Positions 8,628 to 19,235 of a stretch of DNA of 64,000 bases are shown here, piece after piece. The stretch spans positions 258,501 through 322,500 of the forward strand of contig NZ_JAOQNS010000003.1 of NCBI RefSeq assembly GCF_025961475.1, in the 5' to 3' direction. Origin of the DNA: Rhodobium gokarnense (GTDB taxonomy: Bacteria; Pseudomonadota; Alphaproteobacteria; Rhizobiales; Rhodobiaceae). The notes beneath the pieces were generated by a model, which saw nothing but the letters and a program-made list of their open reading frames with translations, made no database searches and was not told where the DNA came from. The position numbers and the translations under genes are program-made. Within the stretch, counting starts at the first letter, position 1. Each line of letters starts with the position of its first letter.

Positions 8628-9788
8628 ATGACCCTGATCGACGACACGCGCGACATCCTTCGCGACCTCATCGCCTTTCCGACCGTCTCCGCCGACAGCA
8701 ATCTGGAGCTCATCGCCTATGCCGCCGACCATCTCGGCGCGCTCGGCGCCCGCACCTCGGTGATCCTCGACGAGACCGGCCACAAGGCCAACCTGATCGC
8801 CAGCCTCGGCCCGGAAGAGGACGGCGGCATCGCGCTCTCCGGCCACTCCGACGTGGTCCCCGTCGCCGATCAGGACTGGTCGTCGGACCCGTTCGAATTG
8901 CGCGAGGAGAACGGCCGCCTCTATGGCCGCGGCACCTGCGACATGAAGGGGTTCATTGCCGCGTCCCTCGCCGTCGCCCCACTGTTTGCCGAGCGTCCAC
9001 TCTCCCGCCCGCTCCATTTCATCTTCACCTATGACGAGGAGGTCGGCTGCCTCGGCGCCCGGCATCTGGTCGACGAGATGGGGCGCATGGACACAAAACC
9101 ATCCGTCGTCATCATCGGCGAGCCGACGGAAATGCGCATCGTCGAGGGCCACAAGGGCTGCTGCGAATACACCACCACCTTCACCGGGCTGGAAGGCCAC
9201 GGCTCCATGCCCGACCATGGCGTCAACGCTGTGGAATACGCCGTGCGCTACGTCGCCAAGCTGATGGAACTGCGCGAGGACATGAAGTGCTGGGCGCCCG
9301 CCGGCAGCCGCTTCGATCCGCCCTGGACCAGCCTGCAGGTCGGCCGCATCGCCGGCGGCGTCGCCCACAACGTCATTCCCGGCCTTTGCACGGTCGACTG
9401 GGAGATGCGGCCGGTGCGCGCCGAGGACCGCGTCCGTCTGCGCGCCGCCATCGACGCCTATGTCAGCGACACCCTGTTGCCGGACATGCGCGCCGTCTCG
9501 CCGGAGGCCGACATCCTCACCCACGTCATCGGCGAGGTTGTCGGCCTGGAGCCCGCAGACGACAACGAGGCGCTGCGCATCGTCTCCGAACTGACCGGGT
9601 CGAACGAGGCCGACGTCATCGCCTTCGGCACGGAAGCCGGCCTCTTCCAGGAGCTCGGCATGTCCGCCGTCGTCTGCGGCCCGGGTTCGGTAGAGCAGGC
9701 CCACAAGCCCGACGAATTCGTCACCCTCGATCAGCTCGAAAGCTGCCTTGCCATGCTAAGAGGACTGGAAGAAAGGCTGATCGCGTAA
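8628..9788 (+). CDS. M20 family deacylase, ArgE-like
   Basis: A 386-residue zinc hydrolase of the ArgE/DapE/CPG2 family. Metal-site residues are visible: His73 and Asp75 in SGHSDVVPV, Asp105 in GRGTCDMKGF, and Glu137-Glu138 in TYDEEVGC. The family removes N-acyl groups from amino acids such as N-acetylornithine. It starts 7 bases after eutD. In known ectoine pathways the product of EutD is deacetylated by EutE/DoeB, an M14-type enzyme that is absent here, so this unrelated enzyme may do that step. A biosynthetic ArgE role is less likely given its place between eutD and a regulator. Confidence 0.9.
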   Translation: MTLIDDTRDILRDLIAFPTVSADSNLELIAYAADHLGALGARTSVILDETGHKANLIASLGPEEDGGIALSGHSDVVPVADQDWSSDPFELREENGRLYGRGTCDMKGFIAASLAVAPLFAERPLSRPLHFIFTYDEEVGCLGARHLVDEMGRMDTKPSVVIIGEPTEMRIVEGHKGCCEYTTTFTGLEGHGSMPDHGVNAVEYAVRYVAKLMELREDMKCWAPAGSRFDPPWTSLQVGRIAGGVAHNVIPGLCTVDWEMRPVRAEDRVRLRAAIDAYVSDTLLPDMRAVSPEADILTHVIGEVVGLEPADDNEALRIVSELTGSNEADVIAFGTEAGLFQELGMSAVVCGPGSVEQAHKPDEFVTLDQLESCLAMLRGLEERLIA

Positions 9789-10562
9789 ATGACGAACGAG
9801 GACGACCACGACCGGGTCACAGACGACATCGCGCCGGGCGTGCCGGCAAGAGAGTCGGCTCCCGCCGACGTGCCGCCGGAGATCCGACCCGCCGGCGGCG
9901 CCCGCGAGCGCTTCGAGCGGCTCCACATCGAACTGCGCAACCGCATCTGCCTGCTCGACTATCCGCCCGGCACCAGGCTGCGCGAGGCGGACCTTGCGCG
10001 GGAGTTCGGCATCAGCCGCACGCCGCTGCGCCGTGTGCTCGGCTGGCTGGAGGCGGAAGGCCTCCTACGGTCGGTGCAGAGCGTCGGCACCCTCGTCACC
10101 GATGTCGACGTGGAGGAATTGCAGCAGGTCTACCAGTTGCGCATGGAGCTGGCCGAAATGGTCGGCCACCTCTCGCCGGTGTCGCCGAGCGCGGAGACCG
10201 TACAATTGTTCCGCGACCTGAAGGCCCGGAGCTGCGCCCTCGTCGACGATCCGAGGCCCCGCGCGTTTGCCGAAATCAACATGGATTTCTTCCATGCCCT
10301 GATGCGGCTGACGGCGAGCGAGCCGTTGCGGGAAATTTCCGAACGCCTCTACTACCAGACCTCCCGCATCTGGCTGCGCTCCATCTCGCAGATGGACCTC
10401 GTCGAAGAAGTCGAGATCTTCGCCCGCGAAGTCGCCGACATCTGCGCGGCCGTCGAGATCGGCGACCTCTCCGCCGCCGGCCACATCCGCCGCTCGCATA
10501 TTTCCATGAGTTTTACGAGGGTAAGGCGACAGAAGGTGGCGCGGGAGAGAAACGCGGGGTAG
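9789..10562 (+). CDS. GntR family regulator with FCD ligand domain
   Basis: A 257-residue DNA-binding protein. After a variable 35-residue N-terminus comes the winged helix (about 40-110) with READLAREFGISRTPLRRVLGWLEAEGLL, then an all-helical FCD domain with the family motif pattern EINMDFFHALMRL. It begins directly after the stop of the deacylase gene with no gap. It probably senses a pathway intermediate and controls both operons through the boxes at 7264-7379. Known ectoine regulators of the EnuR type are MocR proteins with an aminotransferase domain, so this is a different solution. Confidence 0.9.
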   Translation: MTNEDDHDRVTDDIAPGVPARESAPADVPPEIRPAGGARERFERLHIELRNRICLLDYPPGTRLREADLAREFGISRTPLRRVLGWLEAEGLLRSVQSVGTLVTDVDVEELQQVYQLRMELAEMVGHLSPVSPSAETVQLFRDLKARSCALVDDPRPRAFAEINMDFFHALMRLTASEPLREISERLYYQTSRIWLRSISQMDLVEEVEIFAREVADICAAVEIGDLSAAGHIRRSHISMSFTRVRRQKVARERNAG

Positions 10563-10619
10563 CGTCAGCCGATCAGAACCGTTTCGGTAGCCCGCCTGGT
10601 TGAGGACGGCATTGGCCGT

Positions 10620-10712
10620 ATGACGAAGCCCCAGGCTTCGCAAGGCCGACCGGCCGCCGGCGCCAATGCGCCGCCCGTCGGAGCCGTGAGCGCAGCGAAC
10701 TGGCGTGAGACA
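10620..10712. repeat. Intergenic repeat family 3, copy A
   Basis: The 17-base core AGGCTTCGCAAGGCCGA at 10633-10649 occurs identically at 22372-22388 and 22964-22980. Around it are the shared pieces GGCCGCCGGCGCC...TGCGCCGCCC and, further on, GAGCGCAGCGAACT. It fills the gap between the GntR gene and the tRNA-Lys gene. The element is not coding as far as I can see. Confidence 0.65.
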
Positions 10713-10727
10713 AAAAAGAGAGAGGAT

Positions 10728-10803
<76 letters not shown>

Positions 10804-10886
10804 TGAATGTCAGGAATGCGGCCACCAATCGCGCCGCACCGGCGCTTTATAGGGACGATCATTTCGTTTGGCAACCGTTTCCGGCT

Positions 10887-11390
10887 ATGGATTTTGCGGC
10901 TAACACTGTCGCCATGTCCGCGCTGATGGTTCCGCCCGATCTTCACCGCCTGCTCGCCCGCGCCGGGCTCGGCGCACGGGTCGTTCGCGGCGCGGAAGGC
11001 GGCGGCGGAGAGCTCCAATTGCCCCGCGCACCCGGCGCCTATGTGCTGGTTCTCGGTCTTGCCGAACCGGCCGCCCTTCCCGCCCGCTTCGGCGAGGCGA
11101 TGCTCCCCCCCGGCTGGTATCTCTATTGCGGCAGCGCCCGCGGCCCCGGCGGCATCGCGGCACGGCTCGGCCGGCACCTGCGCCGCGAGAAAAAAAACCG
11201 GTGGCACATCGACGCCCTCACGATCGCCGCCGGAACCATCGAGGCCGCCGCCGTGCCGGACGGCGACGAGTGCGCCCTCGTCTCGAAGCTTTCGGCGTTC
11301 CGCAACATCGACGTGCCGGTTCCGGGCTTCGGCAGCACCGACTGCCGGAGATGTGCAAGCCATCTCTTGCGCTGGAGGAGCACGATATAA
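10887..11390 (+). CDS. DUF123 GIY-YIG nuclease-like protein
   Basis: A protein of up to 167 residues with the DUF123/GIY-YIG fold. GAYVLVLGL stands for the GIY strand and GWYLYCGSARG for the YIG strand, followed by the conserved Arg-rich helix RLGRHLRREKKNRWHIDAL and a Glu in the ECALVSKL helix. The family is found alone or fused to endonuclease III, and its job is unknown, probably DNA-related. The start is uncertain: ATG codons at 10887, 10914 and 10926 are in frame and none has a convincing ribosome site. It converges with leuA across a shared terminator. Confidence 0.82.
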   Translation: MDFAANTVAMSALMVPPDLHRLLARAGLGARVVRGAEGGGGELQLPRAPGAYVLVLGLAEPAALPARFGEAMLPPGWYLYCGSARGPGGIAARLGRHLRREKKNRWHIDALTIAAGTIEAAAVPDGDECALVSKLSAFRNIDVPVPGFGSTDCRRCASHLLRWRSTI

Positions 11391-11420
11391 AAAAAGCCGG
11401 CCCGGAGTGTCCGGACCGGC
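11388..11420 (-). terminator. Terminator between leuA and the DUF123 gene
   Basis: The hairpin GCCGGCCCGGA/TCCGGACCGGC (11396-11420, loop GTG, one mismatch) has a run of A on its left side that reads as a U-run on the minus strand. It is therefore a good intrinsic terminator for leuA, and it also closes the rightward DUF123 gene, though with only a short T-run in that direction. Confidence 0.75.
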
Positions 11421-11450
11421 CTTTGATCGTCACCGTAAAGACGGAGCCCC

Positions 11451-13019
<1,569 letters not shown>

Positions 13020-13559
13020 CGGAGCGGGTCCTTTCTCGTCTTCTCCGGCGGCGCAAGGCGCTCATGGCCGGACTTATCTCAAAACGCTGTGAGGAAACTT
13101 CGGTCTTTGCGCTTATCCCCTAAGTGCCCGCCCTGTTACGGGGCTGCCGACGCTCAGGGGCAGATAAGGAGGAGAAGCGAGCCGGCGAGCGGAAGGGTTC
13201 CGCGCCGGGGCGCGGCGATCGCGAAAATCTCGGTATGCCGAGCGGCGATCATCAAATGGTCCTTCGTCTTCCGTCTGGTCGGCGTTGCGACAAATAGCCC
13301 TTGCGGGAGAGCTTGGCCGACGCCGGTTACCGGGTCGTTAACACGTCTTTATCCGAAATCGCGGCCGGATTGCAAGAGAGGATCACCGCCAAGCATGCTT
13401 ATGAGGTCCGGTCGGCGTCGTCAGGTGTCGCAAGCCCGCCCGCAAATCCGACATAGTCGATTTGCACAGACCGGCGTCGAAGCACGTCGGCGCCGATGCG
13501 CCGTGGCCTGCGTGGCGTCTGAACGCAAACCAACATGGGCTCTTCGAAAAAGAACCCGA
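13020..13559. other. 540-base gap between phzF-like gene and leuA
   Basis: This stretch lies upstream of leuA. I see its ribosome site near 13029-13035 but no leader peptide with leucine codons on the minus strand, no clear terminator hairpin with a U-run, and no convincing gene. Short frames here look like chance. A leuA promoter must lie within it but I could not place it. Confidence 0.5.
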
Positions 13560-14468
13560 TCAAACCTCCAGAGTTCCCCGCGCGACGATCACCGCCTTGC
13601 CGCCGATGCGTTCGGCCTTCAGCGCGCCCTTGGCGATGTCGATCTCCAGATCGATCCGCGACGGCCGGCCCATCTCGTAGCCCTGCTCCACGCGGATCAG
13701 GTGGGTGCCCTCGGTCAGCCCGTCGAACGCCTTGACGACGCCGGCAAAGGCGGCAACGGCCGAGCCGGTCGCCGGGTCCTCGCGGATGCCGAAGATCGGC
13801 CCGAACATGCGCGCATGGAACGAATAGTCGTGGTGCAGCGTCTCCCGGCAATAGAGGAAGGCGTTGCTGTGCTGCTCGGTGCCGAAACCGGACGGCCAGG
13901 CGCGGTTGACCGCATGGGCCCGGGCGATGGCGTCGAGCCCGGAGACCGGCACGAAGGTATAGGGCACGCCGGCATCGAACATGCTCGGCTTGTGATTTTC
14001 GAAGCCGATCTCGCGCGGCTCCAGCGACAGGGCGGCGGCGATCAGCTCCTTTTCCCGCGCCTCGCCGCAGGGCTTGGCCAGCTTCGGCACGTCGAACTCC
14101 GCATAGCCGGGCTTGCCGCGGCGCACCCGGACGCCGCAGCGCACGGGGCCGACCGTTTCCTCCAGCACCACCATGGCCTCCACGTCGCCATTGCCGCCGA
14201 ACCGGTCGGTGGCGAGGAGCACCGCCGTGCCGACGGTGGGGTGGCCGGCAAAGGGCAGTTCCTGGGCCGGGGTGAAGATGCGGACCTTCGCCGAGGCGGC
14301 CGGGTTTTCCGGCGGCAGAACGAAGACGGTCTCCGACAGGTTGAACTCGCGCGCGATCGCCTGCATGCGGTCGTCCTCAAGCCCCTCGGCGTCCAGCACC
14401 ACGGCCAGCGGATTGCCGGCAAGCGGCGTGTCGGTAAAAACGTCGAGGACGGCATAGGCGCGCGGCAT
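13560..14468 (-). CDS. PhzF family isomerase-like protein
   Basis: A 302-residue member of the PhzF/diaminopimelate epimerase-fold family. Visible marks are DVFTDTPLAGNPLAVVLDA at the N-terminus, the putative catalytic Glu46 in NLSETVFVLPP, ELPFAGHPTVGTA, and the second-half glycine motif EDPATGSAVAAF. PhzF itself isomerises a phenazine precursor, but most homologues have unknown substrates, and no phenazine genes are nearby. It stands alone between leuA and a membrane protein gene. Confidence 0.92.
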   Translation of the reverse strand: MPRAYAVLDVFTDTPLAGNPLAVVLDAEGLEDDRMQAIAREFNLSETVFVLPPENPAASAKVRIFTPAQELPFAGHPTVGTAVLLATDRFGGNGDVEAMVVLEETVGPVRCGVRVRRGKPGYAEFDVPKLAKPCGEAREKELIAAALSLEPREIGFENHKPSMFDAGVPYTFVPVSGLDAIARAHAVNRAWPSGFGTEQHSNAFLYCRETLHHDYSFHARMFGPIFGIREDPATGSAVAAFAGVVKAFDGLTEGTHLIRVEQGYEMGRPSRIDLEIDIAKGALKAERIGGKAVIVARGTLEV

Positions 14469-14592
14469 GGGAACTCCGGACAGGGATCGGTCAATCCGAC
14501 GACCATTAGCCGATTACCCCCCATTTGCAACCGCGCCGGCTGCGCCGTGGGGGCGCAGACGGGAGAAATCCCGCGCCTTGGCAAACGAACTC

Positions 14593-15360
14593 CTATTTCA
14601 CGTAGAAGGTCGGCTGGTCCGCGTTGGCGTCCTTGCTTACCCTCGCCTTGACCGCATCGGCATTGATCCGGAAGCGCGTCTTGCCGGGCTGCGCGATCGA
14701 CCGCACTTCTTCCACGAGTCCCATGGACACCAACTCCGCGAGTGCTTCGCCGGCCTTTTCCGGCACCACGTTCTCATTGGTCGCGAGCGCTTCGACGGCC
14801 CCGCGGGTGCGCGGCTGATCGAGCAGGCTGTGAAAAACGACCCCCTCTGCACCCGAAAACGTCACGGTGCCGGCGGGCGGTTCGGCGACCTTTGGGATCT
14901 CGCCAGCCGCCGCCCGGTTCTGCAGCTCGTTGTCGAGTTCCTTGACCTCCGACTGCAGCGATTCCAGCAGGCGGCGGCTGAGGCTGGCAAAGAACGCCCG
15001 GTAGCTGGCGCCGACGACGACGCAGAAGGCAACGAGCAGCATCAGCGACGGCAGGAAGCTCCGGCACAGATTTACGCCGTTGACGACCTCGCAGTCGTTC
15101 GAGGAAATCGGCTGGAAGACGTTGGAGATCAGGGATTCCTGGACGCCCATGGACGCAACGCTCAGGAACACCGGCACGACGAAGGCCGAAGCGATGCCTG
15201 CGGTGATGGATTCCTTCACCGTGACGATGGGCGCCGCCGGTGGGTCCGGATCGTCCACCGGCGCGAACCGCGCCAGGATCGAACTCACATAGCCGCCGAG
15301 CGCACCACCCGCGACCATCGCCGTCACCGCGACGACCTGGTTCCATCCGAATACATCGGC
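14593..15360 (-). CDS. Membrane protein with three helices and a C-terminal winged-helix-like domain
   Basis: A protein of about 255 residues. Three membrane helices are visible: near 5-30 (VVAVTAMVAGGALGGYVSS), about 50-75 (GIASAFVVPVFLSVASMG) and about 100-122 (LPSLMLLVAFCVVVGAS). A coiled coil (SLQSEVKELDNELQ) and then a winged-helix-like C-terminus (about 165-245) follow. The first part resembles small membrane proteins annotated as YEATS-associated, which is from memory and unsure. ATG at 15360 is chosen because GGGGA lies eight bases upstream; ATG 15390 and TTG 15402 are also in frame. The role is unknown; a membrane-linked sensing role is possible. Confidence 0.7.
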   Translation of the reverse strand, partial: ADVFGWNQVVAVTAMVAGGALGGYVSSILARFAPVDDPDPPAAPIVTVKESITAGIASAFVVPVFLSVASMGVQESLISNVFQPISSNDCEVVNGVNLCRSFLPSLMLLVAFCVVVGASYRAFFASLSRRLLESLQSEVKELDNELQNRAAAGEIPKVAEPPAGTVTFSGAEGVVFHSLLDQPRTRGAVEALATNENVVPEKAGEALAELVSMGLVEEVRSIAQPGKTRFRINADAVKARVSKDANADQPTFYVK

Positions 15361-15448
15361 CATGATGGCAATCCCCGTTGGAACGACCATCGCATGATAC
15401 AACCGGAAATATAGACAGGAAAGTCGTCAGGCAGTCCCGGCAAATGCC

Positions 15449-16504
15449 TCACGCCATCGACAGCGTCACCGCCATCGGGCAGTGGTCGCTCGCCTTCGGC
15501 CGCGCCCAGCCGGTGCGCGGATAGCGCGCAATGCCGTCGGTGCCGGGCACCCGGAACGGCATGCCGGAACGCACGATCTCAGGCTTGGCGTCCGGATTGG
15601 CCGCCGCCAGCGCCGGCGAGACGAGGATGTAGTCGAGCTGGGTGCGGTGGTTGTCCTTGGGATAATAGTGCGTCCAGCGCTCGCCGGGTTGTAGCCGCTC
15701 GATCAGGTTGACGGAGAAGCCGCCGTTCAGCAGCGGGTCGACGCCGGTCGGCGAGACCTTGTTGCCTTCCTTGTAGACGTGGTCGTTGAGGTCGCCGCAG
15801 ATGACCCAGTTGGCCCGTGCCGCGCCGTCCTTGCCGAACCGGTCCTCGATGATGCGCCGCACCGCCGTCGCCTCGGCCCAGCGGATCGGCATGGTGATGT
15901 CGCGCGGATCGTTGGTGCCGTAGGGAATGCCCGGCTCGCGCCGGAACCCCATCGACTTGAAATGGCAGACATAGATGGTCAGCGGCCGGCCGTCGACGCG
16001 GGTGTCGAGCTCCAGGCAGTCGCGGCGGAACACCCGGTCCGACCGGTTGATGCCGGCAAGGTTGAGGTCGTGGTCGTAGACGCCGAGGTCGTCGAAGGTC
16101 AGGCCCGCATGGCTGCGCGCCATGATCGGGTAGTCGCGCTTGGCAAGCGCGGCGACGTCGATGCCGCGGGCGTCGTTGCCCTCGATCAGCCGCTTCCAGG
16201 GATAGTCGAGATTGGCGAGGTGGTGCAGGTAGAACTTTTCGAAGTCCCTCAGCACCTTCAGCGACTCCACCTCCTGCAGGCAGACGATATCGGCGTGCGT
16301 ATCGCGAATGGCGAGCGCCGTCGACTGGCGGGCGTCGTCGGTCATCACCACCCGGCGCGCCATTTCCAGGTCGATGAAGGTCTGCTTGTCGGGGATTTCC
16401 AGCAGGTTGAGCGCGCCCTCCCGGCGCAGCGCGTCGAGTTCCTGCTCGAAACTGAACCGCGACAGGAGGTTTTCCACGTTGAAGGTGGCAATGCGAACCG
16501 GCAT
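15449..16504 (-). CDS. Endonuclease/exonuclease/phosphatase family protein
   Basis: A 351-residue metal-dependent phosphodiesterase-fold protein. Conserved pieces in order are ATFNVENLL near residue 6 (Asn), CLQEVES (metal-binding Glu), WVICGDLNDHV (Asp and Asn), and the terminal KASDHCPMAVTL (Asp-His pair). The family includes exonuclease III, DNase I-like nucleases and phospholipid phosphatases, so the substrate cannot be given. The lack of a signal peptide points to the cytoplasm. GGAGGG precedes the ATG well. Confidence 0.9.
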   Translation of the reverse strand: MPVRIATFNVENLLSRFSFEQELDALRREGALNLLEIPDKQTFIDLEMARRVVMTDDARQSTALAIRDTHADIVCLQEVESLKVLRDFEKFYLHHLANLDYPWKRLIEGNDARGIDVAALAKRDYPIMARSHAGLTFDDLGVYDHDLNLAGINRSDRVFRRDCLELDTRVDGRPLTIYVCHFKSMGFRREPGIPYGTNDPRDITMPIRWAEATAVRRIIEDRFGKDGAARANWVICGDLNDHVYKEGNKVSPTGVDPLLNGGFSVNLIERLQPGERWTHYYPKDNHRTQLDYILVSPALAAANPDAKPEIVRSGMPFRVPGTDGIARYPRTGWARPKASDHCPMAVTLSMA

Positions 16505-16587
16505 GAGAACCCTCCACGATATCTGACGGCGCTGCGCCTGCCTCTCATGGCGGCCGGCCCGCCGTCAACCGTCGAAGGGGTCTTCGC

Positions 16588-18142
<1,555 letters not shown>

Positions 18143-18829
18143 TCAGTCGGGCTCCGGCGCGCTGCCGGCCTCCCGGGTGGCGGTATCGGCCCCGAAGAGC
18201 CGGAAGAAATGGTCGACGGCGACCTCCGCAAGAGCGGCGAAATCGCGTTCGGAGGGCCGCGGTGCGGCGCCGAGCAGCATGCGGGTATGGGTGTCGCCGA
18301 TGATGAGGCCATAAAGGGTGCGGTAGGCGGTCTCCACGTCGGTATAGACGAGGTGGCCGCGTCGGCGCCCGGTCTCCAGCACGGCATGGGCGCGGCGCTC
18401 GATGCGGCCACGGCCGTGTTCCAGCAGCAGATGGCCGAGCCGGGCGTCGTCCCGGTTGGCCTGGCCGATGGCCAGCCGGTTGAGCGCGAGCGAGGCATCG
18501 CCGGCAAGCACCGTCAAGAGGTCGGTGCCGAAGAGGACAAGCCGCTCGCGCACGGTCTCCCGCCCGCCGATGACCTCATCGGGGAAACGGACCTTGCGCG
18601 CCTGGAACGAGACGACGGCGGCAAGCAAGCCATCCCGGTCGCCGAACCAGCGGTAGAGGCTTTCCTTGGAGCAGTTGGCGGCGCGCGCGATGCCGGCCGT
18701 CGTCAGCGCCCGCTCGCCGCCCTCGACGAGCAACTGCAGGGCGCTTTCCAGCACGGCGTTCTGCCGCTCGCTGAAATCCACCTGATCGATCTGCTTCCCT
18801 GCCGCCGGCGCCTTCGCATTCAGTCTCAT
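18143..18829 (-). CDS. TetR family transcriptional regulator
   Basis: A 228-residue regulator with an N-terminal helix-turn-helix (about 22-68), where TTAGIARAANCSKESLYRWFGDRDGLLAAVV is the recognition region, followed by a helical ligand domain of the TetR_C type. The likely operator and promoter lie at 19059-19094, leaving an untranslated leader of roughly 230 bases, which is long. It lies upstream of ilvC on the same strand, but ilvC control by it is not shown. The regulated target is unknown. Confidence 0.9.
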   Translation of the reverse strand: MRLNAKAPAAGKQIDQVDFSERQNAVLESALQLLVEGGERALTTAGIARAANCSKESLYRWFGDRDGLLAAVVSFQARKVRFPDEVIGGRETVRERLVLFGTDLLTVLAGDASLALNRLAIGQANRDDARLGHLLLEHGRGRIERRAHAVLETGRRRGHLVYTDVETAYRTLYGLIIGDTHTRMLLGAAPRPSERDFAALAEVAVDHFFRLFGADTATREAGSAPEPD

Positions 18830-19058
18830 TGGCCCGACCGCGCAATCCGCGGCGGCCCGCCGCGCGGACGTGCAACTCTAGCCGCGCTTAGCTGCTCCAC
18901 GAAATCTCCCACAGCCGACCACACTCTGACCACTCGCGGCCTCGCCCACACCATCACGACGTCCCCCGCCATCTCAGAGGCCCAGGACGCACGCAAGGCA
19001 TCCGCCCGAGATCCCCGGATACACAAGATCGAGCCGTTGCCGCCCCGGCCAACCGAAC

Positions 19059-19094
19059 CGTACGGTACCGTACGCATACGCAGCTCAATGTCAA
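19059..19094 (-). promoter_or_regulatory. Promoter overlapped by a 16-base palindrome, upstream of tetR
   Basis: On the minus strand TTGACA (19094-19089) and TACGGT (19072-19067) are spaced by 16 bases. The perfect palindrome CGTACGGTACCGTACG (19059-19074) covers the -10 box. A palindrome of this size on a promoter is typical of TetR-type autoregulation. The A+T-rich insertion begins right next to it on the other side. Confidence 0.55.
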
Positions 19095-19170
19095 GCGATG
19101 AGTCCCTTTCGCCGGGAGGAACGCCGCTACCTGCGAAAGAATATCGCAATCCGCGAGCGCCAATTTAGAA

Positions 19171-19200
19171 TTGCATACTCGTTCGCTACAAATGTATGTT
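19171..19200 (+). promoter_or_regulatory. Candidate promoter of the SIR2-TPR gene
   Basis: TTGCAT (19171-19176) and TATGTT (19195-19200) are 18 bases apart, 36 bases before the start codon. An overlapping pair, TTTAGA and TACAAA with a 17-base spacer (19164-19192), is equally possible. The region is A+T rich, so chance matches are easy and this is only a proposal. Confidence 0.35.
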
Positions 19201-19235
19201 TCCGACAACAATCTAGAAGCGATGGGGCAGTGGGG

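Noticed and set aside
13399-13851. 150-codon minus-strand frame reaching from the PhzF-like gene into the leuA gap
   Set aside because: It overlaps phzF out of frame, is dominated by Arg, Gly and Asp, and has no ribosome site or family likeness.
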